In this document: one piece after another, positions 1 through 9,121 of the stretch | Layout of the letters: the number at the start of each line of letters is the position of its first letter | Numbering within the stretch: the first letter of the stretch is position 1 | NCBI GenBank assembly: GCA_015478945.1 | Contig: JABUQX010142649.1 | Span: forward strand, 1-20,000 | Source: Trachelipus rathkii | Taxonomy: Eukaryota; Arthropoda; Malacostraca; Isopoda; Trachelipodidae | Direction: 5' to 3' | DNA: 20,000 bases | Notes under the pieces: model-generated | What the model was told of the DNA's origin: nothing | Database searches by the model: none | What the model saw: only the letters and a program-made list of their open reading frames with translations | Position numbers and translations under genes: made by a program

Positions 1-1
1 A

Positions 2-2
<1 letters not shown>

Positions 3-76
<74 letters not shown>
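3..76. repeat. (TA)n microsatellite
   Basis: An uninterrupted TA dinucleotide run begins at the window edge, so its true left end is not visible. It directly precedes the hAT transposase remnant. Confidence 0.98.
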
Positions 77-80
<4 letters not shown>

Positions 81-179
81 CTGAAAACTTCGAAGTTTTT
101 TAACCGGCACCTTATGTTTCAATTTGGATTATATTCTAATAAATTCAACCTTCAACCTTATACCATCTATATTTAAGAT

Positions 180-819
180 GCTGAAGAAATGGTACGAAGA
201 GAAATTTCTCTCATCGACAATGATATTCTACTAGCTGCTGTTTATATTCATCCTATCTGTGTAGGGTAAGCTTAAGTGAAGATCAACAACAAAAAGCTAA
301 ATCTGCACATTGCAACGTGGCCATACCAAAGGGTTGCAGAAAATTCAAGAAGTAAAGGATACATCTGAACATAAGTAAGTGTTGTAAGTGATAAAATTAT
401 AACTATCCCCCATTACTAATTTCTCAAGTCATTTTTCAGAAAGCTCAGAAGATGAGTATGAAAAGCTTCTAGATATTGAAGAGCTTGGTCAAAAGTGTCG
501 ACTGGTTCAAGGAAAAGTTCAAGGTCCTTCCTCATCCTTGTACACAATATTCCATAACTTTAAGCAAAATTCTTTTGCTGCACTGAAAAAAGTTGAAAAG
601 ATAGATATAACTTCGAAGCTTACATTAGAAGAGGCCATCGAAAATATCCAGACATTGTATAAGAAGCTGCAATTGGTGGTATTGCTATACGTCCAACACA
701 TGTTAGCGTTGAACGGTTTTTCTGCTCTTCGCATTATAAAATCAGACCTAAGAGAAAAAATGAAGGAAGACCTGGCAGATACTATTCTATTTTTAAGAAC
801 TAATTCATTCAATGAGTAG
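180..819 (+). pseudogene. hAT-family transposase, C-terminal remnant
   Basis: This is the 3' end of a hAT DNA-transposon transposase, the enzyme that cuts and pastes hAT elements. Seen: after a damaged segment (about 190-360) containing LSEDQQQKAKSAH, reading resumes and runs in frame across a 65-bp intron (375-439) to a stop at 817-819. The last part carries FSALRIIKSDLREKM followed by ADTILFLRTN, the pattern of the hAT C-terminal dimerisation domain (hATC). Breaks: the first block is in different frames before and after about 320. The Val-Glu-Arg stretch just before FSAL (about 688-720) reads in another frame, so at least two indels are present. The N-terminal BED finger and the catalytic aspartates are not in the window. 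The family is recognised with good confidence; the subfamily is not determined. Confidence 0.8.
375..439 (+). other. Predicted spliceosomal intron in the hAT gene
   Basis: The segment begins GTAAGT and ends with a pyrimidine-rich TTTTTCAG. Removing it joins ...TSEH to K/SSEDEYEKLLD in one open frame that continues to the transposase C-terminus. At 65 bp it has the length of a short invertebrate intron. A branch-point-like CTAAT lies at 416-420. Confidence 0.7.
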
Positions 820-944
820 ATGACAGTAGAATCGGGGATAGTTGAGCGCCCACTTCAGGTCCCGACGTTCTGAGCGTTTTTATCAGTCAGCACGTTTGAT
901 AACTGATAACAGCTACGTGTTTACTGATAACGGCGCGTTTGTTA

Positions 945-1391
<447 letters not shown>

Positions 1392-1533
1392 CTATCATGG
1401 TTAGGGGCCCATCGTATCGGGGCTGTAATTTGAGGTGTGCTTAGGAGATGCAACCGTCCACGACGAGGTTACATACCCCCGCGTCCCCCGTAATAGGGAC
1501 GCTGTCCCCCCCAAAATTGAAATGTTTGTAGTA

Positions 1534-2000
1534 GGCTGAAATTCAGCGAAAGGATTCGGAGTCGGATTTGTGGAAAGAGTCGGAATCAGAGGAGTTGGCA
1601 TCGGCACCGGTGCGGTGCTGGCACAGATGCGGTGCTGGCACAGGTGCGGTGCTGGATTAGTAAATATTTGTATAATAATACAATTTTAGTGTCTTTATAT
1701 ATGTTATTGGACCTGTAGATCTCGAAAATGACGGTTATAAGGTCGTAAAGGGTGTCAGGGGCCCCCTAAATCTGGGTTCTTCTGAATAAAAGGATGGAAT
1801 GTCTAGAATAGGAAGGCTGAAATTTGGATAGTGCGTAGAAGAAGGAGAAAAGTCTGAACATGCTGAGTTTGAGTTGGCAACGGCACCGGTGCTGGCTCCG
1901 GTGCGGTTCCGAGTTAGTAAATATTTGTATAATAATACAATATTGGTGTCAAAATATATGTTTATAAGATCGTAGATTTCGAATATGGGTGTTTGAGGCT
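1534..2000. repeat. Diverged tandem duplication of a non-coding module
   Basis: Two copies of one arrangement can be lined up. GGCTGAAAT occurs at 1534 and 1815, GTTGGCA(T/A)CGGCACCGGTGC at 1594 and 1873, and a 24-base block starting GTAAATATTTGTATAATAAT at 1660 and 1917. The offset is 257-281 bp. Copy 1 also holds three units of a 17-bp TGCGGTGCTGGCACAGR repeat at 1611-1655. No coding support is seen; minus-strand frames here are composition artefacts. Identity unknown. Confidence 0.7.
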
Positions 2001-2025
2001 CCCCCTGCGAGGCGAGTTCCGTCAG

Positions 2026-2132
2026 CAGGCCCCGGCCCGGCGCCTGCGTGTGCCCACGCGCCCGCAAGCGCGATTCGGCGCGAAACAGGCGCGTGCGCGC
2101 GCCCGCAGACGCGATCCGGTGCGAAACCATCG
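2026..2132. repeat. CpG-rich islet with internal duplication
   Basis: About 100 bp of GC- and CpG-rich DNA sits in AT-rich surroundings. A unit of roughly 30 bp (GCGCCCGCAAGCGCGATTCG... and GCGCCCGCAGACGCGATCCG...) occurs twice about 43 bp apart, both ending GCGAAAC. Function unknown. The following 2133-2340 is AT-rich and shows nothing recognisable. Confidence 0.6.
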
Positions 2133-2339
2133 CGAGAACGCAAACGTATTCTGTTTTCTTTTATTAAAATTTATAATTTTTTAGCTTTGACGAGTGAGCT
2201 TTTGTTTTCAACTTAATTTTTTTTCAAATTTATCTTCAAAAATTGATTATTTTTTATTTATTTTTTAATTTATTTATGTTTTATTTTTTAAAACATTTTG
2301 TTTTTACTAACATTTTTATGCTTTTCATGTTTATAACGT

Positions 2340-2885
2340 AAAAATTTGCGTTTTTACATACCCTAAAGCATTAAATCAGTAAATCAGTAAATCAAACCAC
2401 CCATCCTACCCTCCCCACTCCCATCTATGATCTATTGATTTATTGATTGTTGATTTATTGATCTATTGATTCAAGTCATATTTTTTACTAAAATTGTTAT
2501 GTTTTACATACCCTAAAGCAGTAAATCAGTAAATCCAACTACCCTCCCCACCATCCTCCCAACCATCCTCCCGTCTATCCATGATCTATTGATCTATTGA
2601 TCTATTGATTCAAGTCATATTTTTTACTAAAATTGTTATGTTTTACATACCCTAAAGCAGTATATCAGTAAATTAGTAAATCGAACTACCCTCCCCACCA
2701 CCCTCCTGCCCATCCACGATCTATTGATTTATTGATCTATTGATTCAAGTCATATTTTTTACTAAAAATGTTATGTTTTGCATACCCTAAAGCAGTAAAT
2801 CAGTAAATCAAACTACCCTCCCCACCACTCTCCAGCCCATCCATGATCTATTTATCTATTGATCTATTGATTCAAGTCTCTCTTT
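2340..2885. repeat. Satellite or minisatellite, about 140-bp unit, four copies
   Basis: ACATACCCTAAAGCA recurs at about 2356, 2506, 2644 and 2780 (spacing about 136-150 bp). Each unit continues with TAAATCAGTAAATCA, a C-rich CTACCCTCCCCACC block, then repeated TTGATCTATTGATTTATTGA and TTCAAGTCATATTTTTTACT. The AAATCAGTAAATCA and TTGATTTATTGATT pieces are nearly complementary, so each unit could form a hairpin. The array abuts the Polinton remnant and could be its subterminal repeat; that is inference. Confidence 0.85.
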
Positions 2886-2949
2886 CTATAGTATAAATAA
2901 GCGGGAAAAGAAAACAAGTTTTTTATTTTAAAGCATTTATAACATAAGT

Positions 2950-3364
2950 TCAGACTACATAATCGTTGACATTTAAATTTTTTACATCAAATATATTTAA
3001 AAGTTTATTAAACAAGACATTATTTAAAAAACATATGATGAAATAAATCCCAATTAGAATTGATAGGTTGTACAGGAAAACATAAGGTCTTAACATATTG
3101 AACATTATTATATTTTAAAAAAGATGTTACATAATGATTACTAAACATAAAATCTAAATGCAGCGAGTCAACGAAATATACAACATTACTTTTATTCTTA
3201 TACACAGTTATCCAGTGTCCATTGCTCGAAACATCCCGAGGAGAAGTGTTGAAGATAAATCCAGAGTCGGTTTCCATTTTCACTGAGCCGAGTTCATTAC
3301 AGGCGAATACACCTAAAAATCTTCTTTCGTCTCGAAAGACATTTAATATTTCTTCTTCATCCAT
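2950..3364 (-). pseudogene. Polinton adenain-like cysteine protease (PRO), damaged
   Basis: This relates to the adenovirus-type maturation protease (C5/Ulp1-like fold) that Polintons encode to process capsid proteins. Seen: start at 3364, then FLGVFACNEL, NTSPRDVSSNGHWITVY with the expected catalytic His in GHW, VYFVDSLHLDF with the Asp, and CFPVQPINS with the Gln. Where the family places its Cys-Gly nucleophile, this copy reads Trp-Asp (about 3040-3045). The first frame stops at 3020. Coherent sequence continues in another frame to a stop at 2950-2952, so there is at least one indel. It lies 17 bp downstream of the major capsid gene on the same strand. A catalytically dead pseudogene is the likely status. 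Confidence 0.8.
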
Positions 3365-3380
3365 CTTTAATAATTCAAGA

Positions 3381-4653
3381 TTATATTTCGTACTCTATCA
3401 ATCTCGATGATTTGAGGATGTTCCAAATACACCAGAACTGAGATTGGGGTGTCAAACTTTGACCAAATTTGAGATTCAGCCCTAATGTTCCTTTTCTTAG
3501 GATATTGAGATGATAAGCATTACAAGCTAAAAGATCAGCTGTGAGATCGTAGGCATATAAATTACTGTTTTCAGCATAAGTCTTGAGATCAACACCTGCA
3601 CCGTTATCGCTACAAGACACAGTATTGGTAATTACTGAACATTGAGAATGTGAACCTTCGTATGTCATCTCATAATCACGACCGTATGGTTGAGCATTCA
3701 CATGCAGACTGATTCCTCTAAGTCAGAAATGGGTAAATTTAAATGCAGACTTTCCATAGTTTCCAGAATAAGCCTCGTGTTCTACAATCCCTATTATTAC
3801 TTTCTGAGGTAAGCTACCATTGACGATGTTAGGTATATTAATACTCGATAATCCTTAGGTAAAGTTAAAAATTTTAGTCTCGATTCTCTTGATTGGATAT
3901 TTTGCTGTATCGGTCAAAAGAGATTTCTCGATTTCCATATGTTTAAGGGGAGATAATTTCACTTTACGTACATAAAGATAAGCATCCAGTAATTTGAAAA
4001 TAGGTTTTGGAATGGTAGTTGTGGCTCCGAAACTGCTATGGATTTTTAAGCGCAAATTGAGGTGTATATCTTGTTAATCTGATACGGGTGTCCACTGATG
4101 GTAGAATAAGTCTTTCCTGTGAGAATATATCACCGTTTACACGCCCGTAATATTCATACGTGTTATTTTTAGATTTAGCTGCGTTGTCCCTATGTTTCTC
4201 TACATCTTTTAAATTGTAATATCCACATGATTGCAAGTGAGACTACTTAGCATCTTGAGAATAATTTAGTAAAGTTTCAATATAACTTCTATAAGGGTAA
4301 CTTGCAGCTGATGCTCCTAGGGATGTTTCATTTAAAAACACTTCAATCTGATTAAAACATGTATACAGAAAATTTGTCTCGGTGTACACTGTGTGTTCTG
4401 TACCTGTGAGATCTGACCCATCTTTATTTACTAACTTAGTCTTCAGATATAAAAACACATTCGAAGGGTCAAGATATTGGTCAGAAGTGCCTGGTATATT
4501 GAATTCGAGAGGAACATCTGTATTGGTGATTGCGTGAACAGGGTTAATACTAATAAAATTGAATTCGCTTACACTGATCTGCGTAGGGTTCACGGAAAAG
4601 AGATCCAATTCGCTCTTACAACAGTCGGGACTGGAGGGATGGAGGAAATGCAT
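3381..4653 (-). pseudogene. Polinton major capsid protein (double jelly roll), damaged
   Basis: This is the hexon-like major capsid protein of the Polinton/adintovirus lineage, which would build the icosahedral shell. Seen, N to C: a start at 4653 (MHFLHPSSPDCCKSELDLF; an in-frame ATG at 4704 would add 17 residues lacking this character), then LEFNIPGTSDQYLDPSNVFL, FNQIEVFLNET, YPYRSYIETLLNYSQDAK, GDIFSQERLILPSVDTRIRL, LLDAYLYVRKVKLSP and LYAYDLTADL. Breaks: TAG/TAA stops and frame changes near 4240, 4040-4055, 3858 and 3718, so no piece exceeds about 150 codons. The order of motifs is complete and colinear, so this is one decayed gene of about 420 codons. It lies between the small basic protein and the protease. 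Assignment is confident. Confidence 0.85.
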
Positions 4654-4706
4654 CTTGCTGCTACAATCGCTTGACGTATAATGAGGAAAGCTGTGTTTAA
4701 ACATTT

Positions 4707-4714
4707 CTTATATA
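4707..4714 (-). promoter_or_regulatory. TATA box upstream of major capsid gene
   Basis: TATATAAG on the minus strand, 54-61 nt upstream of the preferred ATG at 4653. It supports a dedicated promoter and the downstream start choice, because the ATG at 4704 would lie too close to the box to be in the transcript. Confidence 0.5.
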
Positions 4715-4769
4715 CGAAATAGATGCAAGCTATTATTATTTATGTAAAAGTTACCACTTATCACTGTTA

Positions 4770-5127
4770 TTAGAGAGCGAACACGTCAATACATTTTTTC
4801 TTTAATGGTCCTTTCATATTCCTCTTTACAGGTTTTTTACGGTGACCTGCACCTTGACCAGTCATCTTGCGACGTATTTTTCGTTTGAAATCATCTAACA
4901 TTTCATCTGAAGCATCGGCTAGTCGACGTTTTACAGCATAACGAGGGTCGACACCACCCATAATATCCTGGATAGTGTCTGTACCAGTCCTCGCTGCTTT
5001 TTTAACTATGTATTTACCTCCTGATTTAAACAAGGGGATAGCACGTCGGAATAACGAAGCAAAAAACCCACCTAAACCATACCCCTCTCTGCATTCTTGA
5101 ACCTCTGAAGACTCTTTCTCTTTCCAT
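4770..5127 (-). pseudogene. Small basic Polinton protein (pX/core-protein-like)
   Basis: A short, Lys/Arg-rich polypeptide. Seen: ATG at 5127 (MERERVFRGSRMQRG), a frame change within a G run (about 5083-5090), then YGLGGFFASLFRRAIPLFKSGG, TGTDTIQDIMGG and a strongly basic tail with RRKMTGQGAGHRKKPVKR, stopping at 4770. Comparable small Gly- and basic-rich proteins sit next to capsid genes in Polintons and adintoviruses and are compared with adenovirus core or membrane-active proteins. That role is inferred from position and composition only. One single-base indel separates the first 16 codons from the rest; otherwise the gene is open. It lies between the minor and major capsid genes. Confidence 0.65.
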
Positions 5128-5136
5128 GATTATTAT

Positions 5137-6079
5137 TTAACGGAGCTTCCTTCTTACGTGTACTTTACACACTGCTGTCCCAACTGTGAATGGGTATGGG
5201 TTACCTTCTACGTCTCTTATATAAATACGAATCGAACTCAGATGGGTCTTACTCAGAGGCAAATAGTGAACATTAGGAAATGTTATAACTCTGCAATCTT
5301 TAGGAAAATGAACTACTCTTAACAAGGAGGCTTTAGTATTCCCGACATACTGATGGTCTATAATATCTGTGTAAACATAGGCCATACCAGGGTCTTGTAA
5401 CAACTCATTAGGATCACATACGAAATGTAATGAATTAGGAAAAGTTGTTTTTAAAGATGCTATATGGTCGTCAATAGTAGGCAGGTAATGAAATAGAAGA
5501 CGTATAAAATTGCTAGGATTGTGGTTATGGTTCACCTCCTCTTCTGAAGGGTTATCTGTAAGACGAACACACTTACGCCACCATGCATAGGGTTGAAACT
5601 GGAATGTGTTTAAGTCGTGTAAATTTACAGTACGCCAAGATCTTAAAGACACCAGTTCCATTACCTCCCCCTTTAGTTTATTAGTACGAAATATCAGGTC
5701 TTGACATATACGACTTACTATGAATTTGTTATTAAAGTATCTAAGTACATCCAAGAGAGATTTGTATAACCCTCGCTTTATAGTAAACCTTTCAATGTAA
5801 TATTCGACACCATCACGTTTCTGTATATGTAAACTGGCAGTGTTACGCAATTTCAAAGTGTTTTTTACAAAATCAATACTTCTATAAATTATGAATGCAA
5901 CCCTGGGGCTGGTCACATTCTCTATTGCTGTCAAGAATTATTTCACTTAATCCTGCTTTAAACATTTCTCGCTCGAGAATTATAGGGTTCAATATTTCTG
6001 TATTAAACTCAGATATTTTATTTTCAGGATGTAGATCCATAGAGGCTGACAGGAAGGTAGCGTTAAATAGAAATGCTCT
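5137..6079 (-). pseudogene. Polinton minor capsid (penton-like) protein, copy A
   Basis: This relates to the single-jelly-roll minor capsid protein expected to form Polinton pentons. The main open stretch is 5137-5934 (265 codons) with VAFIIYRSIDFVKNTLKL, YYIERFTIKRGLYKSLLDVL, SRICQDLIFRTNK, AYVYTDIIDHQYVGNTKASL, FPNVHYLPL, SSIRIYIRDVEGNPYPF and a C-terminus VCKVHVRRKLR. Upstream, EHFYLTLPS (about 6055-6079) and NPIILEREMFKAGLSEIILD are recognisable in two other frames, so two or more indels separate the N-terminal fifth. The initiator ATG seen in copy B is missing here: a short deletion removes that region. It is the better preserved of two tandem paralogues, and its tail overlaps nothing. 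Confidence 0.8.
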
Positions 6080-6117
6080 CGGAAGTTATGATTATTGTTT
6101 CTCAATTTCGCATGCAC

Positions 6118-7078
6118 TTATTTACGAGCTAGACTCTTTGATACTAAAGGCTTCTTTCGTATATGTATCTTTACACACAGTTGTTCATTCAGGAATGGAT
6201 AAGGGTCTCCTTTGGACATTCTTATATACACCCTTATGGTTCTAAGTTGAGGATTATTCAAATGTATAGTGTACACTAGGAAAACTTATAACTCTGATAT
6301 CCTAAGGAAAATGTATCACTTTTAGTAACTGTGCTTTAGTGTTTCCAACAAACTGGGGTTCCACAATATCAGTGTAAACATATGCTACGACAGGGTCAAA
6401 ACATCTTGGGTCGTTAATACAAAATGTAATGAATCATCGGTGTTGCTTTTTGCTACAAGCTTATCTATATACTCTTCCATTGTGGGGGTGTGCGTATTAA
6501 TTCATTTAGAGGCGCTTTGATGTCGTTAATTCTCAATATTGTGTCATCACGTAAGTAATTACATTTACGAAACCGGTCTGAAGTATGGAAAATAAATAAA
6601 CTTCTATCTTTCAGGTTTACTTGAGCTTGAGACTTTAAAGTGATTAACACATTGTCTTCGTTGAATGTCTTATTAACTAGAAATACTAAATCTTTACATA
6701 TACGACTTGATCCAAATTGTTTGTTTAAATCTATAAACACATCGGTAAGAGATTCAAAGAGACCACGGTTTATTAAATATCTTTCAAAGAAATATTCTCT
6801 GTCGGCTCTCTCGATAACCCTCATATCTGTGTTAATTTTTAACACGTTTTTAAAATTCTCAACACTTCTAAATAATAAAAACGCCATATGTGAATCAGGC
6901 ATATTCTCGATATGCGCGTCCAGTATCATTTCACATAACCCTACTTCATACATTTCTCTCTCGAGCTTTATAGGGTTCAATAACTCTGTATTTTAAAGTC
7001 TGATATTTTATTTTCAGGATGTAGGCCCATAGAAGCTGATGAAGGCAACGTTAAATAGAAATGATCTTCACTCTCCAT
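6118..7078 (-). pseudogene. Polinton minor capsid (penton-like) protein, copy B
   Basis: Paralogue of copy A, immediately upstream in transcription order. Seen: ATG at 7078 (MESEDHFYLTLPSSASMG), a frame change near 6985, a long open part 6465-6980 with MAFLLFRSVENFKNVLKI, YFFERYLINRGLFESLTDVF and SRICKDLVFLVNK, then further segments in other frames with AYVYTDIVEPQFVGNTKAQL, a TAG stop at 6302-6304, TIRVYIRM, VKIHIRKK and a final stop at 6118-6120. Blocks align one-to-one with copy A but differ at many residues, so the duplication is old. At least four lesions are present. The upstream GAAATTAAGAAACA sequence is also shared with copy A, so the duplicated unit included promoter-proximal DNA. 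Confidence 0.8.
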
Positions 7079-7121
7079 GTTCACAAAGTAAACTGATCAG
7101 TGTTTCTTAATTTCCCTAGCA

Positions 7122-7129
7122 TTTATATA
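7122..7129 (-). promoter_or_regulatory. TATA box upstream of minor capsid copy B
   Basis: TATATAAA on the minus strand, about 44-51 nt upstream of the ATG at 7078. Copy A has only a degraded GTAAATAAG at the equivalent place, consistent with a decayed duplicate promoter. Confidence 0.5.
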
Positions 7130-7193
7130 ACTATTAAACTTCCTAGGGTAACCCACCCATTTGACAAGATACTGTTTATTTTTACCTCTTCCT

Positions 7194-8413
7194 TTAGATC
7201 CTAATATTTTTTTCTATTTTATATTCGTGACTCTCAGGATCAAACCGTATTTTCTGTATTACTTGTTTATATAACCCACCTTTTATTTTTTCACCATCTA
7301 AATCCTCAAGATAGTATAATTTTAACCTGTCTCTCGGGAATTCTCTGATGGTATCTACTTTAAAAACTTCTCTCGACCATCCAGCTTCGTACCCTTTTCT
7401 GAAATTTTCATCAGTCCTAGACACTCTCACATAATCTCCTACTTTAACACCTGTGTTATCTTTAATTTTGCTCATTGTGTTACTAGATGCAGAAGGTTTT
7501 ATCTTCACCATCTCTACAGCAGTATTCTTAAGTATCCTTTGATAAGACCTATTATAGGAGTAAGCCAGGTCTTGTAGTATATCGAAATATTTAAATGCAT
7601 TCATCTTCGTGAAATACCTATGCATTCTTTTTTTTAATAGTTCTTTGCACTCTTTCAACTATTGCAGCTTTATTAACTGAAAATGTGTTGTAGTCAGGGA
7701 TGGCAATTTTGGTGATTTTTTTGATTTTTTTAAAAAAAATCAATTTGTGATTTTTATGATTTTTTTTATTTTTTTATATTTTTTCAGATTCGTAACGTCA
7801 CGCGATATATAATTTGTAACTTGCAAATTATATTTCGCGTGACGTTACGAATCCAAAAAATCAAAAATATCAAAAAAATCAAAAATCACAAATTGATTTT
7901 TTTTAAAAAAAATCAAAAAAATCACCAAAATTGCCATCCCTGGTTGTAGTACCCTATATCATACTCTGTAACTATTTCTTGAAACTCTTTACCTAAACAT
8001 TCTGTACCTTTATCTGTCCACATCATTTGAGGATATCTGTCATCTTCATTTGTAATTTCTTTTACAGCAGCGGCTACAGTCTTTGACTTTTTATCTTTTA
8101 ACCATAAGTACCTGGAATATACATCTATCACAAAAAGAATGTACTGATACCCTTCATTGTAAGATTTATATTTTATCATTTCAGTCAAGTCTAGTTGCCA
8201 GACATTATCTAAATGAGGAGCTATGGTTTTTCGCGTTGGAAATTTTTTTCGTATTGGTTTATGCAGGGTAAAAGCATCTTCACCTTCTAAATATTTTTTC
8301 AATTCTTTTTTATTAATTTGAGGAAACTTTGAAGCGAACCTTGAGAAACCCCCGTAACTGTAAGGTTGTTTTACATCAAAGTGATATTTATCGACCACCT
8401 CCTTAGCTTCCAT
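7194..8413 (-). pseudogene. Polinton integrase (rve superfamily), split by a MITE
   Basis: Retroviral-type DDE integrase that inserts Polintons. Seen: ATG at 8413, YSYGGFSRFASKF, FTLHKPIRKKFPTR, then the core with NVWQLDLTEM (first catalytic Asp), YQYILFVIDVYSRYLW and MMWTDKGTE (second Asp). The frame enters a 248-bp MITE at 7942. Beyond it, at 7694, coding resumes with VNKAAIVERVQRT, which holds the catalytic Glu (codon 7654-7656). A second break in an A run (about 7628-7637) puts the rest in another frame: YFDILQDLAYSYNRSYQRIL, VKVGDYVRVSR, FRKGYEAGWSREVF and a chromodomain-like tail ending at 7194. All three catalytic residues survive but lie in disconnected frames, so the gene is dead. 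Confidence 0.9.
7687..7950. mobile_element. Foldback hAT-type MITE with 8-bp target duplication
   Basis: The element is 7695-7942 (248 bp), starting CAGGGATGGCAATTTTGGTG and ending with its reverse complement. The two arms of about 120 bp are nearly perfect inverted copies with centre near 7818. Each arm carries GATTTTT tracts and a CGTAACGTCACGCG box. It is flanked by GTTGTAGT at 7687-7694 and 7943-7950, an exact 8-bp duplication. CAGGG termini with 8-bp duplications are the hallmark of the hAT superfamily. There is no coding capacity. It is inserted inside the Polinton integrase core domain. Confidence 0.92.
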
Positions 8414-8450
8414 GACTTACAATGACAATAACAATAAAAAAACATATTAA

Positions 8451-8456
8451 TTTATA
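8451..8456 (-). promoter_or_regulatory. TATA box upstream of the Polinton integrase
   Basis: TATAAA in CAGTATAAATTAAT on the minus strand, about 38 nt upstream of the integrase ATG at 8413. Confidence 0.5.
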
Positions 8457-8750
8457 CTGAAAGAGGATATAAAAACCGAATGTCTATATGAAATATTTTT
8501 ATTTATAATTACAAAATAGTATTAAAACCTTATGGCTATATGCTAATTTTAAATTACAAACAGAACAATCTAAAAACATAGTTAATGTACACAGAGAGAT
8601 AACATAGTTTATGTGCATTATTTTAAATTACAAACATACACGCTGTGAAGAGTACAATAAATAACTAGGAGCTAATACATTTTGAAACGTTGTATAGTTT
8701 TTTTCTTAATCTACCTATACCTGAACGCGATATGTACCTATTTAATGTTT
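8457..8750. other. AT-rich intergenic spacer within the Polinton
   Basis: No reading frame is supported. Three degenerate repeats end in AATTACAAA (about 8498, 8553 and 8626), the last two as TTTTAAATTACAAACA. ACATAGTT(A/T)ATGT(A/G)CA occurs twice between them. This may be promoter or 3' untranslated DNA between two convergently ordered Polinton genes. Confidence 0.4.
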
Positions 8751-9121
8751 TTAATCTGTCCGACGCAAAGGACCGGAAGGACTCGCATCTGGTCTAGGGG
8801 ACTTTGGAATATTATTCAAATCCTTAAACCTTTGTTTATTCTGGATTAAAGTTCTCGGAAAATTAATAGTCTGAAGTTCATGTTTGATCCTGTTCCATCC
8901 TGTTACAGGATCCTTCCTCCAATAACGCGAAAGATCAGATATTAGATCAACAATATTCGAACCACCAACTGTTTCTCCGTCAATGATGATTTGACCGATA
9001 TCGTTCAATGAAATCTGGTCTTTTAAAATATTACATAGAGCTAAACCAGTTTTTTTTACCTCTCATTGGTAAGCTTTCCTCCATTACATGTTTAAAATTA
9101 TCTTCTCTTTTCACTTCAATC
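8751..9121 (-). pseudogene. Conserved small Polinton protein of unknown function, 5' part damaged
   Basis: Seen in one frame: KTGLALCNILKDQISLNDI, then IIIDGETVGGSNIVDLISDL, SRYWRKDPVTGWNRIKHEL and INFPRTLIQNKQRF, stopping at 8751. Upstream of an A8 run (about 9049-9056), ASDTKIEVKREDNFKHVMEE and SLPMRGK continue in a second frame, so a single-base indel separates the halves. The GSNIVDLI and P-x-GW pattern resembles a short conserved segment found beside integrase genes in invertebrate Polintons, as I remember it. I know no function. The gene is cut at its 5' side by the junction with the Gypsy-like element near 9121. A database search would be needed to confirm the family. Confidence 0.5.

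Larger units (their letters stand above)
2889..9121 (-). mobile_element. Polinton/Maverick (adintovirus-like) remnant
   Basis: A self-synthesising DNA transposon of the Polinton/Maverick class, known from animals and related to adintoviruses. Seen: seven minus-strand gene remnants in one block, comprising a conserved small Polinton protein, rve-type integrase, two minor capsid paralogues, a small basic protein, the double-jelly-roll major capsid protein and an adenain-like protease. Protein-primed polymerase B and the packaging ATPase are not found, so the copy is partial. Every gene carries frameshifts or stops, making this an inactive fossil. Neither terminal inverted repeat was identified: the right side runs into a Gypsy-like element near 9121 and the left side meets a satellite near 2885. 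Element boundaries are approximate. Confidence 0.88.

Noticed and set aside
895..942. Repeated GATAAC motifs downstream of the hAT remnant as a hAT terminal repeat
   Set aside because: Several GATAAC or GTTATC copies occur, but there is no CAGGG-like end and no inverted partner upstream in the window.
1735..2143. Minus-strand Arg/Ala-rich frames over the CpG patch
   Set aside because: Open frames follow from GC-rich composition (few stop codons); no domain or conserved start is seen, and frames on both strands are equally open.
2340..2885. CRISPR-like array or origin iterons
   Set aside because: Repeats of about 140 bp in tandem without unique spacers, in animal DNA: a satellite.
2889..2905. 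Polinton terminal inverted repeat at AGTATAAATAAGCGGG
   Set aside because: No inverted partner was found in the window and no 6-bp target duplication can be shown, so I kept it only as a loose boundary.
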